Notes under the pieces: generated by a model
Seen by the model: only the letters and a program-made list of their open reading frames with translations
Told to the model about the DNA's origin: nothing
Database searches by the model: none
Program-made: the position numbers and the translations under genes
Shown: positions 25,058 to 32,976 of the stretch, piece after piece
Position numbering within the stretch: position 1 is the first letter of the stretch
How the letters are laid out: each line of letters opens with the position of its first letter
Assembly (NCBI GenBank): GCA_024636775.1
Contig: JAGXGP010000112.1
Coordinates: 1-44,495 of the forward strand
Origin: Hydrogenophilales bacterium
GTDB taxonomy: Bacteria > Pseudomonadota > Gammaproteobacteria > Burkholderiales > Thiobacillaceae
Length of the DNA stretch: 44,495 nucleotides
Direction of reading: 5' to 3'

Positions 25058-26356
25058 TTACATTTGTGAACGCAGCAGGGCGAACGTGTGTTCCATGAGT
25101 TTTTCGGTCCATGGCCGTTTTTCCCATTCGGCATGCGTGAATTTCCGCGACTTTTTCAAGTCTTCCTCAAATGTGTCGATCTGGCGTTGCGCGAACGCAT
25201 GGTCATAGATATTCAGGTTGGCTTCGTCGTTGAGGCGGAACGAGCGTGAATCGAAATTGGTCGAGCCGACCGAGACCCAGACGTCATCGATGATCATGAC
25301 CTTGCAGTGGTACATGGTGGGCTGGTATTCATACATTTCTGCGCCGGCTTCGAGCAGTTCGCCCCAGCGTGCACGCGATGCGCTTCGCACGGGTTCCGAA
25401 TCGGTGTGCGTGCCCGGCATCAGCACCTTGATCTTGACGCCCCGCTTGAGTGCTGCAACAAGCGTTTCCACCGACAGGTCGTCGGGAACAAAATAGGCAT
25501 TGGCGATATAAATCGTCTTGCGTGCCGAGGCGATCGACAGCAGATACATCAGGCGGACGCTTTCGCTGCCTTCCGACGACGAGCTTTTGAAAACCTGAGC
25601 ATAGTGCTCGCTAGCGGGTTGAATGTTGGGGAAATACGCTTCCCCGTGCAGCACCTCGCCGCTGGTCTTGATCCAGTTGTCCATGAACGCTGCCTGCATT
25701 TGCGCCACGGCCGGACCTTCAAGACTGAAGTGCGTGTCACGCCAGTGGTCGGCATCCTGTGCATGTCCGAGCCAGTTATCGGCTATACCCACGCCGCCGG
25801 TGAAGCCGACCTTGCCATCGACCACCAGCAGCTTGCGGTGGGTGCGATTATTCATGCGTGAAATGTTGTACCAGTGCAGCGGATGGTATTTGCGGATCTC
25901 GACGCCCGATTCTTCCATCAGGTCCAGCAATTCCTGGTCCATTTTTGCACTGCCGACCCAGTCGACCATTACATGCACCTTGACGCCCGCTTTTGCGCGT
26001 TCAGCGAGTGCAGTGGCAAATTCCCTGCCAATTTTTCCCGACCAGTAAATATAGGTTTCAAAGGTGATGGTTTTCTGTGCACTGCGAATTGCCTTGAGCA
26101 TCGGTGGAAATATTTCATCGCCGTTGAGCAGTTCCTTGACTTCGTTTCCTGCCACGAGGGGTGGGCCCAACAGATTACTCATCGAGCGCAGGAACTGATC
26201 GTCATGAACCGCGTAGATTTCGCTGATCCGGGTCTGGACTTTCTTTTCGCTCGGAATGAAATTGAGCGTGATCACGGTGACGATGATTGAAGCAAGGACG
26301 ATCCAGAAAACAAACATTTTTTTGGTTTTTAAAAAAGTTGTGAATTGTCGAGGCAT
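25058..26356 (-). CDS. cls: Cardiolipin synthase-like phospholipase D family protein
   Basis: The 432-residue protein has one N-terminal membrane segment (about 14-32) and two HKD motifs: HRKLLVVDG in the first half and HCKVMIIDD in the second, followed by GSTNFDSRSF. Such enzymes condense phosphatidylglycerol units to cardiolipin at the inner membrane. Only one N-terminal helix is seen, compared with two in classical ClsA, so it could also be a ClsB/C-like enzyme. The gene lies between the htpG fragment and a broken antitoxin, with htpG-derived sequence on both sides. The start at 26356 lacks a clear ribosome site. Confidence 0.88.
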   Translation of the reverse strand: MPRQFTTFLKTKKMFVFWIVLASIIVTVITLNFIPSEKKVQTRISEIYAVHDDQFLRSMSNLLGPPLVAGNEVKELLNGDEIFPPMLKAIRSAQKTITFETYIYWSGKIGREFATALAERAKAGVKVHVMVDWVGSAKMDQELLDLMEESGVEIRKYHPLHWYNISRMNNRTHRKLLVVDGKVGFTGGVGIADNWLGHAQDADHWRDTHFSLEGPAVAQMQAAFMDNWIKTSGEVLHGEAYFPNIQPASEHYAQVFKSSSSEGSESVRLMYLLSIASARKTIYIANAYFVPDDLSVETLVAALKRGVKIKVLMPGTHTDSEPVRSASRARWGELLEAGAEMYEYQPTMYHCKVMIIDDVWVSVGSTNFDSRSFRLNDEANLNIYDHAFAQRQIDTFEEDLKKSRKFTHAEWEKRPWTEKLMEHTFALLRSQM

Positions 26357-26358
26357 GA

Positions 26359-26383
26359 GAAATGGGGTTAGATACTCGTTACT
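26359..26383 (+). repeat. Short GGGGTC-type dispersed repeat (copy 6)
   Basis: The plus strand reads GAAATGGGGTTAGATACTC. It is in the opposite orientation to copies 1-5 and lies three bases from the cls start codon. Confidence 0.45.
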
Positions 26384-26384
26384 T

Positions 26385-26596
26385 TCATCGTTGATGAACT
26401 GGCGTAACCGATCGCTTCACGCCAAGCGTGTGCAGCGGTTTGAGTACGGTGTCATGCCGCGGGCACGGATAACGTCGCGTACGGCGGTGAGGAAGACATC
26501 GGGGTTGGGGTCGTTCAGTGAAGCGGTAATGTATTCCACGATTATTTCCTCGTTGTCGAGGCAGTCGGCGGAATCGAAGGTGGAAGATTTGACCAT
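26385..26596 (-). pseudogene. Broken addiction-module antitoxin (HigA-like)
   Basis: From the ATG at 26596 the frame reads FDSADCLDNEEIIVEYI, then VFLTAVRDVIRARGM, the N-terminus of TIGR02684-type antidote proteins. After RARGM the expected helix-turn-helix is missing. The normal C-terminus (TVLKPLHTLGVK, ending near 26385) appears in another frame directly afterwards. An internal deletion of roughly 30 codons with frameshift is the simplest explanation. No toxin gene is adjacent. Confidence 0.72.
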
Positions 26597-26650
26597 GGTT
26601 CAATGTATCCCGTTGAATTCGCTTCTGCAACTGATTATCGGGCTGACGAT

Positions 26651-26680
26651 GAAAAAGCGCGACTGATTGCTCAGTCGCGC
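26651..26680 (-). terminator. Rho-independent terminator of htpG
   Basis: A perfect ten-base stem (GCGCGACTGA/TCAGTCGCGC) with a four-base loop is followed on the minus strand by TTTTT. It lies 112 bases after the htpG stop. Confidence 0.8.
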
Positions 26681-26750
26681 CGGGTTACAGATTAAGGCCG
26701 TGGGTGTTTCGATTCCGCGATACGCATGTCCGGAAGGACTGAGACAGTTT

Positions 26751-26776
26751 CCCTTCGATAAATTCAGGGCGAACGG
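26751..26776. repeat. REP-like half-palindrome
   Basis: Read on the minus strand it is CCGTTCGCCCTGAATTTATC then GAAGGG, the widespread CCGTTCGCCCTGAGCTTGTCGAAGGG-type repeat. It lies 16 bases beyond the htpG stop. Confidence 0.6.
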
Positions 26777-26792
26777 TATCAGGGGTCGATAC

Positions 26793-28691
26793 TTAGCCTG
26801 GCAGCATCGCCAGCAAGCCATTCAACCGCCGCACAAAACTCGCGGGGTCATCCAACTGGCCGCCTTCGGCCAGCAGCGCCTGCTCGAACAGCAGGTTGGC
26901 CCAGTCGGCAAAGCGGTCTTCGTCGGATTCGCTGTTCAAGCGCGTGACCAGTGCATGGCTTGGGTTGATTTCCAGCGTCGGCTTGACGCTGGGCGCGGCC
27001 TGTCCGGCGGCCTTGAGCAGGCGCTCGAGGTTGGCGCTCATGTCGGCTTCGCCGGTGACCAGACAGGCCGGGGAGTCGGTGAGGCGGTGGGTGACACGGA
27101 CTGCCTTGACGCGTTCGCCGAGTGCGGTCTGGATGCGCTCGACCAGCGGCTTGAGGCTGTCTTCGGCTTCTTTCTGCGCGGTCTTCTCGGCTTCGTCTTC
27201 CAGGTCGCCGAGATCGAGGCCGCCCTTGGCGATGGATTTCATCGGTTTGCCGTCGAATTCGTTGAGGTTGCCGGATAGCCATTCGTCGACACGGTCGGAC
27301 AGCAGCAGGACTTCGATGCCCTTCTTGCGGAAGATTTCGAGGTGCGGGCTGTGCTGGGCGGCGGCGAAACTGTCGGCGGCGATGAAGTAGATGGCTTCCT
27401 GGCCTTCTTTCATGCGGCCGATGTAGTCCTTGAGCGAGACGATTTCAGCGTGGGTGTCGGCGTGGGTGGAGGCAAAGCGCAGCAGGCCGGCGATGCGGTC
27501 CTTGTTAGCGTAGTCTTCGCCCGGGCCTTCTTTCAGCACTTTGCCGAATTCTTTCCAGAACGCGACGTATTTCTCGGGCTGGTTCTCGGCCAGGTCTTCC
27601 AGCAGGCCCAGCACTTTTTTCACCGAACCGGCCTTGATGGCGTCGATGTCGCGACTCGACTGCAGGATTTCACGCGAGACGTTGAGTGGCAGATCGGCCG
27701 AGTCGATCACCCCGCGCACGAAGCGCAGGTATTGCGGCATCAGCTGCTCGGCATCGTCCATGATGAAAACGCGGCGCACATAGAGCTTGATGCCGTGGCG
27801 GCTGTCGCGGCTGTAGAGGTCGAACGGCGCGTGTGAGGGCACATAGAGCAGCGAGATGTATTCCTGCTTGCCCTCGACGCGGTTGTGCGACCAGGCCAGC
27901 GGCGGCTCATGGTCGTGGGCGACGTGCTTGTAGAACTCGTTGTATTCGTCTTCGCTGACGTCCTTTTTGGGACGCGCCCACAGGGCGGAGGCGCGGTTGA
28001 CGGTTTCGTCCTCGTCGGTAGGGGTTTCCACGCCGTCCTTCCATTCCGTCTTCTTCATCACGATGGGCAGGGTGATGTGGTCGGAATAGGTGCGGATGAC
28101 CGACTTGATCTTGTAGTCGGAGAGGAACTCGTCGGCGTCGTCGCGCAGGTGCAGCACGATTTCGGTGCCGCGGCCGGGCTTGTCAACGGTTTCCAGTGTG
28201 TAGTCGCCGGCGCCTTCCGATTCCCAGCGCACGCCGTGCTCGGGCGTGAGGCCGGCACGGCGGGTGGTGAGCGTAACGCGGTCAGCGACGATGAAGGCGG
28301 AGTAGAAGCCGACGCCAAACTGGCCGATCAGCGCAGCGTCCTTTTGCTGGTCGCCCGAAAGCTTGCTGAAGAATTCGCGGGTGCCGGACTTGGCGATGGT
28401 GCCGATGTGCTCGATGACTTCCTGCCGGTTCATGCCGATGCCGTTGTCGGTAATCGTCAGCGTGCGGGCATCTCGATCGAACGCAATGCGTATCTTGAGC
28501 TCGCTGTCGTTTTCGTACAGCGCCGGGTCGGACAAGCCTTCGAAGCGCAGCTTGTCGGATGCGTCGGCGGCGTTGGAAATCAGTTCACGCAGGAAAATAT
28601 CCTTGTTGGAATACAAGGAATGGATCATCAGCTGCAGCAGCTGTTTGACTTCGGTCTGGAAGCCCAGGGTTTCTTTGGTGTTGGCGGTCAT
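26793..28691 (-). CDS. htpG: Chaperone HtpG (Hsp90)
   Basis: The 632-residue protein has typical HtpG length. The N-terminal GHKL ATPase domain has [42 protein letters not shown] and the [10 protein letters not shown] segment. The middle domain contains [40 protein letters not shown], and a dimerisation domain follows. The homodimer folds client proteins in the cytoplasm under stress. The ATG at 28691 is chosen over an upstream TTG because GGAG precedes it and the N-terminus fits. A terminator follows at 26651-26680. A damaged copy of its C-terminal part is at 24867-25042. Confidence 0.97.
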   Translation of the reverse strand: MTANTKETLGFQTEVKQLLQLMIHSLYSNKDIFLRELISNAADASDKLRFEGLSDPALYENDSELKIRIAFDRDARTLTITDNGIGMNRQEVIEHIGTIAKSGTREFFSKLSGDQQKDAALIGQFGVGFYSAFIVADRVTLTTRRAGLTPEHGVRWESEGAGDYTLETVDKPGRGTEIVLHLRDDADEFLSDYKIKSVIRTYSDHITLPIVMKKTEWKDGVETPTDEDETVNRASALWARPKKDVSEDEYNEFYKHVAHDHEPPLAWSHNRVEGKQEYISLLYVPSHAPFDLYSRDSRHGIKLYVRRVFIMDDAEQLMPQYLRFVRGVIDSADLPLNVSREILQSSRDIDAIKAGSVKKVLGLLEDLAENQPEKYVAFWKEFGKVLKEGPGEDYANKDRIAGLLRFASTHADTHAEIVSLKDYIGRMKEGQEAIYFIAADSFAAAQHSPHLEIFRKKGIEVLLLSDRVDEWLSGNLNEFDGKPMKSIAKGGLDLGDLEDEAEKTAQKEAEDSLKPLVERIQTALGERVKAVRVTHRLTDSPACLVTGEADMSANLERLLKAAGQAAPSVKPTLEINPSHALVTRLNSESDEDRFADWANLLFEQALLAEGGQLDDPASFVRRLNGLLAMLPG

Positions 28692-28866
28692 GCCTCTATC
28701 TCCACAGTAATAAAACGCTGACAAACAAAACGACGTGCGAAAGATGGGGGCGGGTGCGGTATTTTCAAGTGTGCTCGGGGAACGCCTTAAGATGCGGCCT
28801 TGTCAGAGATTGCACATTAACCGGGCAGACCGTTCCAGCAAGGGGCGCTGTCGACAGGAGAACCGT

Positions 28867-29772
28867 ATGACCCTTCGCACCTTGATGATTGTTGCCGGGC
28901 TGACCACGCTGGCTGGCGGATGTTCCACCCCTTCCGAGCCGCGCCAGCAGGATGATCGGGGATATCCGCATGACCACCGCGTATACCGTGATACCGACTC
29001 CTACGAGGGTTACTACTATGTCCGGATCATCTATATCAACGGTGACCCCTGGTATGTAGATGATTATCGACGCGTGCGCCCGATCCCTCGCCATCTGCAC
29101 AGCCATTTCCAATATTCGACGTGGGTCCGCTCGCTGCCGCCGCGCTTTGGTCATGAGCGGGAGATGCGTGATGGCTATGATCTTTCGCGCATCGTTTATA
29201 TCAACGACGTTCCCCACTATGTAGACGATGATCGCCGTACGCGTGCGGTCCCGGACCGACTGCACAACCGATTTGAATACCGGGTTGTCGTACCTCAGGG
29301 GGGTGACCGGCGTGGAAATGATCGCCGTGGAGATGACTGGCCGCAGCCCTCGCAACGCTATGACGACCGCGAGTCGCGACCGGTGCCGCCAGTATCCGGT
29401 CGCGAACAGGAAAGACAGGAGTCGTCGGCGCATGGACGTGAGCGTGAACGCGAAACGTCGCTGCAAGACAAGGGTCGCATTGGCGATGATGAACCACGTC
29501 GGGGGCGTAGCCAGACTCCTGGCGGGACTGAACAAGACAGTGGCAGGAGTCAAACCGTTTCCCAGCCGGCCAAGCCTGCCGTCGATGACCGCAAGACCCG
29601 AACAGGGGCCACTCAGGGCGAAGAACGGCGCACTGATAACGCAGCTGAAAAAAAGAACGAAAAGACCAAGGGTCGCGACAGGGATCGCGACAGGGATGAG
29701 CGGAAAATGCGGGAAGAAGGGGAAGACAGAGACGGCAATGCCGAGGATGCCAGAAAGACTCGCAGAGAATAG
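28867..29772 (+). CDS. Repeat-containing lipoprotein with highly charged tail
   Basis: The 301-residue lipoprotein has lipobox LAGGC (Cys19). Two similar units follow: residues about 52-85 (VRIIYINGDPWYVDDYRRV ... HLHSHFQY) and 108-140 (SRIVYINDVPHYVDDDRRT ... RLHNRFEY). From about residue 145 the chain is low-complexity and rich in Arg, Asp, Glu, Gln and Ser, including RDRDRDRDE near the end; this part is probably disordered. AGGAG precedes the ATG. It is convergent with the glycosyltransferase gene. Family not recognised; the paired YINxxPxYVDD unit suggests a small beta-rich module. Confidence 0.8.
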   Translation: MTLRTLMIVAGLTTLAGGCSTPSEPRQQDDRGYPHDHRVYRDTDSYEGYYYVRIIYINGDPWYVDDYRRVRPIPRHLHSHFQYSTWVRSLPPRFGHEREMRDGYDLSRIVYINDVPHYVDDDRRTRAVPDRLHNRFEYRVVVPQGGDRRGNDRRGDDWPQPSQRYDDRESRPVPPVSGREQERQESSAHGRERERETSLQDKGRIGDDEPRRGRSQTPGGTEQDSGRSQTVSQPAKPAVDDRKTRTGATQGEERRTDNAAEKKNEKTKGRDRDRDRDERKMREEGEDRDGNAEDARKTRRE

Positions 29773-29787
29773 CGGCCGCCCTGAACT

Positions 29788-29808
29788 GTGCGGGCACTTC
29801 ACCCGCAC
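29788..29808. repeat. Hairpin after the repeat lipoprotein gene
   Basis: GTGCGGG and CCCGCAC are separated by seven bases. There is no T-tract, so it is not a convincing terminator alone. Confidence 0.4.
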
Positions 29809-29831
29809 ACGTTAGAGCGATTCGCACCTTC

Positions 29832-29862
29832 GCCCGGCCCTGTTTGGCCGGGCTTTGTATTT
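29832..29862 (+). terminator. Rho-independent terminator of the repeat lipoprotein gene
   Basis: GCCCGGCC/GGCCGGGC with a six-base loop is followed by TTTGTATTT. It ends at the stop codon of the converging glycosyltransferase gene. Confidence 0.8.
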
Positions 29863-30881
29863 CAACCTGGTACAAACTCTTTCTGCTGGGCGGGATGCAA
29901 ATGACCCACAAACTGCTCGGTGGCTGCGCGCCAGGAGAACTTCTCCGCATGGGCGCGGGCGGTGCGGCGGTCGATCTTGAGCGCTTGCAGGCAGGCGTAG
30001 CGCAAATCATTGTGCATGACGCCCGCTGGCGAGTCGCCCAGCACGTCGATCGGCCCGGTAACCGGATAGGCTGCCACGGGCAGGCCGCAGGCCATGGCTT
30101 CGAGTAGCACCAGGCCGAAGGTGTCGGTTTTGCTGGGGAAAACAAAGACGTCGGCAGCCGCATAGACTTCGGCCAGTTCGGGTTGTTTCATCACCCCGAG
30201 GTAATGGGCTTTGGGATATTTGGCCCGCAGGCCGGCCAGTGCCGGGCCATCGCCTACCACCCATTTGGAGCCGGGCAGGTCGAGTTCCAGGAAAGCCTGG
30301 ACGTTCTTTTCGACCGCTACTCTGCCGACATACAGAAAGATCGGATGTTCGGTATTTAGGCGCTTCGATTCCTGCACCTTGAATACGTCGAGGTCGACGC
30401 CACGCGACCACAGCACTACGTTGTTGAAACCAAAGGCTTCCAGGTCGGATTTGACGGCGCGCGTGGGGGCCATGACGGCGCGCGCGGGGCCGTGAAACCA
30501 GCGCAGAAAGCGATAAGTCCAGCTAAGCGGCAAGCCGATTCGGGCTTTGACGTATTCGGGAAAGCGGGTGTGATAAGCGGTGGTGAAGGGCAGGTCGTTG
30601 CGGATGGCATAGCGGCGCGCGGCCAGGCCCAGCGGACCTTCGGTGGCGATATGCAGGGCGTGTGGGGCGTAGTCGTGAATGCGCTGCTGGGCCGCGTTTC
30701 CGGCCAGAACCGACAGGCGAATGTCCGGATAGGTGGGGCAAGGCACCGTGCGAAATTCAACGGGGGAGAGGATGTCCACCTCATGGCCCATGGCCTGCAT
30801 CTCGCGGCGGGTAGTGGTGAGCGTGCGCACCACGCCGTTGACTTGCGGTGACCAGGCGTCGGTCACAATCATGACTTTCAT
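29862..30881 (-). CDS. Glycosyltransferase family 4 protein
   Basis: The 339-residue GT-B enzyme begins MKVMIVTDAWSPQVNGVVRTL, typical of GT4 mannosyl/glucosyl transferases. The donor-site region is FVFPSKTDTFGLVLLEAMACGLPV, with the conserved E-x7-E-like arrangement. The ATG at 30881 has GGAG five bases upstream; an extended upstream frame is not used. It overlaps the stop of the phosphoesterase gene by four bases (ATGA), so both are translated together. A role in glycolipid or exopolysaccharide assembly is inferred; acceptor and donor are unknown. Confidence 0.92.
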   Translation of the reverse strand: MKVMIVTDAWSPQVNGVVRTLTTTRREMQAMGHEVDILSPVEFRTVPCPTYPDIRLSVLAGNAAQQRIHDYAPHALHIATEGPLGLAARRYAIRNDLPFTTAYHTRFPEYVKARIGLPLSWTYRFLRWFHGPARAVMAPTRAVKSDLEAFGFNNVVLWSRGVDLDVFKVQESKRLNTEHPIFLYVGRVAVEKNVQAFLELDLPGSKWVVGDGPALAGLRAKYPKAHYLGVMKQPELAEVYAAADVFVFPSKTDTFGLVLLEAMACGLPVAAYPVTGPIDVLGDSPAGVMHNDLRYACLQALKIDRRTARAHAEKFSWRAATEQFVGHLHPAQQKEFVPG

Positions 30882-31798
30882 AGTGTCTCCATTACGGTTG
30901 CTGTGTGTGTGGCGGGGGTGTCGTCCAGACAATGCGGCCAGTGAAGGATTTCGAGGGTGCCGTCGGCGGATTCGGCGAGCGCGGTCAGGCTTTCCACCCA
31001 GTCGCCATCGTTGCAGTAGAGAAGGCCGTCTAGCATGCGGATCTCGGCCTTGTGGATGTGGCCGCAGATGACGCCGTCGCAATGGCGTCGTCGCGCTTCG
31101 TCGGTCATCACTTTCTCGTACGCGGTAATGAAACTGACCGCATTTTTGACCTTGTGCTTGATGTATTGCGACAGCGACCAGTAGGGGTAGCCCATGCGCG
31201 TGCGCATGCCATTGAACCAGCGGTTCAGCGTGAGAATCATCGTGTAGCCGCTGTCCCCCAGATAGGCCAGCCAGCGCGCGTGCTGCATCACGCCGTCGAA
31301 CAGATCGCCGTGCGTGACCAGGAAGCGCCGACCGTCAGCGGTGACGTGGATCACTTCGTCCGCCACTTCGATATCGCCAAACGCCAGTCCGATGAACTGT
31401 CGCGCCATCGAATCGTGATTGCCGGGCACGTAGATTACGCGGGTACCTTTGCGTGCCTTGCGCAGCAGCTTTTGCACCACGTCGTTGTGCGATTGCGGCC
31501 AATACCAGCCTTTGCGCAATTGCCAGCCGTCGATGATGTCGCCGACCAGATACAGCGTGTCGGATTCGTTGTGCTTCAGAAAGTCGAGCAGGTAGCGGGC
31601 CTGGCAGCCAGCGGTGCCGAGGTGGATATCGGATATCCACAAGGTGCGGTGGTGGCGGGGCGAAGGTGCGGAAGCGGTGGGCGTTTCCGTGGTCGGTGAG
31701 GAAGCCAGGGCCGAGGCCCAGTGAGCGGTGTCAGATGGCTGCCGAGTGTTGTAGCCGGGCTGACGCGCGCGAAACAGGTGGGTGACGCGATTCATCAT
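30878..31798 (-). CDS. LpxH-like metallophosphoesterase
   Basis: The 306-residue protein has all calcineurin-type metal motifs in order: WISDIHLG, VGDIIDGW, VPGNHDS, THGDLFDG and CGHIHKAEI. It belongs to the UDP-2,3-diacylglucosamine hydrolase-like (LpxH/LpxH2) group. The first about 60 residues before the domain are polar and unstructured. The start is one of two adjacent ATGs (31798, 31795). It overlaps the glycosyltransferase gene, suggesting joint work in envelope lipid or saccharide metabolism. Whether it is the true lipid A enzyme cannot be told from this region. Confidence 0.88.
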   Translation of the reverse strand: MMNRVTHLFRARQPGYNTRQPSDTAHWASALASSPTTETPTASAPSPRHHRTLWISDIHLGTAGCQARYLLDFLKHNESDTLYLVGDIIDGWQLRKGWYWPQSHNDVVQKLLRKARKGTRVIYVPGNHDSMARQFIGLAFGDIEVADEVIHVTADGRRFLVTHGDLFDGVMQHARWLAYLGDSGYTMILTLNRWFNGMRTRMGYPYWSLSQYIKHKVKNAVSFITAYEKVMTDEARRRHCDGVICGHIHKAEIRMLDGLLYCNDGDWVESLTALAESADGTLEILHWPHCLDDTPATHTATVMETL

Positions 31799-31910
31799 GC
31801 TGCTATCAAGCCATCGCCAGATGACGATGACGTGGCATTTGGATGAATCCTTGCTGACACCTGGTGCGACCAGCGCTGCCGAGATGGATTTCAAGGCCGC
31901 CATACCAAAA

Positions 31911-31938
31911 AAAAACGGAGACCGAAGTCTCCGTTTTT
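31911..31938 (-). terminator. Strong terminator of the OmpA-family gene
   Basis: A 12-base perfect stem (AAAAACGGAGAC/GTCTCCGTTTTT) with the loop CGAA has T- or A-tracts at both ends, so it may act in both directions. It lies 27 bases beyond the stop at 31966. Confidence 0.9.
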
Positions 31939-31965
31939 GCGATGTGAATCAGATATGCGAAATGA

Positions 31966-32763
31966 TTATTTCTTGATCTGGTTCAGCTCAACGCGACGAT
32001 TCTTGAAGCGACCTTCATCCGTATCATTGCTTTCAATCGGCTGTGATTCACCATAGCCTTTTGCAGTCAAACGATCGGCTGAAATGCCCTTCGTGATCAG
32101 ATAATCACGAACTGCATCGGCGCGGCGCAGCGACAAGCCCATATTGTATTTGTCACTTCCACGGTTATCGGTGTGGCCTGAAACTTCCACATCAATATCG
32201 CCCCATTCTTTCAGATCGGCAGCATTCTGGTCGATGATGGCGATATCTTCCGGACGCAGAGCGGACTTGTCGTAATTAAAGTTCACGCCTTCCAGTACAA
32301 GCCTTCTTGGGACGTCTGCAGGGGCTGTAGTAGCAGCAGTGTAATCAGCTGCCGGCGCGGCTTCGGCAGGCTTAGCAACGGGAAGCGGGCAGCCATCAGC
32401 TGTTTTGGCATAAACATCAGGACACTTGTCATCACCGTCCACAATGCCATCGCCATCACGGTCGAGTTCACAACCGTCTGCATTCACCTTGCGGCCAGCG
32501 GGCGTATTGGGGCATTTGTCTTTGCTGTCGACGACGCCATCGCCATCGGTGTCAGCTTCTTTTTCTGGCTTGCAAGGGGTACCGAGCAATCCTTGAGCAG
32601 GACAGCCAACCGTCCGGAACGCTTCATAGTTGGTCGTGAACCCAGTTGGGCTGGCGGCATTGGACGGGTCATAAAACTTACCGTCAGCGGCATGTGCGCT
32701 TACTGCACCGGCAGAAATCAGGGTTGCGGTAAGAATGCTTAAAAACAGGGGCGTAGTACGCAT
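31966..32763 (-). CDS. OmpA-family outer-membrane protein with TSP3-type calcium-binding repeats
   Basis: The 265-residue protein has a signal peptide (1-25) and two to three thrombospondin type 3-like repeats rich in aspartate (DTDGDGVVDSKDKCPNT, DRDGDGIVDGDDKCPD). A C-terminal OmpA peptidoglycan-binding domain (about 155-265) contains VSGHTDNRGSDKYNMGLSLRRA and GYGESQPI. It should link the outer membrane to peptidoglycan. No full OmpA beta-barrel precedes the repeats, as in many such proteins. A promoter is proposed at 32913-32939 and a strong terminator follows. Confidence 0.93.
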   Translation of the reverse strand: MRTTPLFLSILTATLISAGAVSAHAADGKFYDPSNAASPTGFTTNYEAFRTVGCPAQGLLGTPCKPEKEADTDGDGVVDSKDKCPNTPAGRKVNADGCELDRDGDGIVDGDDKCPDVYAKTADGCPLPVAKPAEAAPAADYTAATTAPADVPRRLVLEGVNFNYDKSALRPEDIAIIDQNAADLKEWGDIDVEVSGHTDNRGSDKYNMGLSLRRADAVRDYLITKGISADRLTAKGYGESQPIESNDTDEGRFKNRRVELNQIKK

Positions 32764-32912
32764 ATTGAGTGTCCTTTTTATTTATGGGAGTTCAAGTAAA
32801 ACCAAGTAAAACCTTATGTCCTGCCAAGAGAGTCCGTTAGCACGAATAAACCAAGAATAAGTAAAAGTGCGAATGGGTTCTGTGCGCTGACGAACATAAC
32901 GATGCGTTTTAA

Positions 32913-32939
32913 ATCATATCAGATCGAATCGTCAGTCAA
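32913..32939 (-). promoter_or_regulatory. Candidate promoter of the OmpA-family gene
   Basis: On the minus strand TTGACT and TATGAT are 15 bases apart, a short spacer. The leader to the start at 32763 would be about 145 bases. Confidence 0.4.
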
Positions 32940-32976
32940 AGATACTTAAAATGTTAGTTTACGTTTCTTGTTATTT

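Larger units (their letters stand above)
26357..26792. other. Intergenic stretch with repeats, broken antitoxin and htpG terminator
   Basis: No intact gene was found. The stretch contains a GGGGTT repeat, an antitoxin remnant, the htpG terminator and a REP-like repeat, listed separately. Confidence 0.6.

Noticed and set aside
26600-26821. Open frame on the minus strand containing PFALNLSKG
   Set aside because: This is the translation of the common CCGTTCG...TTGTCGAAGGG repeat, not a gene; it overlaps the htpG end and terminator.
27885-28721. Long plus-strand open frame opposite htpG
   Set aside because: It is antisense to a clear chaperone gene and shows no family motif; long antisense frames are expected in GC-rich genes.
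28765-29808. Long minus-strand open frame opposite the repeat lipoprotein
   Set aside because: The plus strand has the ribosome site, lipobox and repeats; the antisense frame crosses the terminator region and has no recognisable domain.
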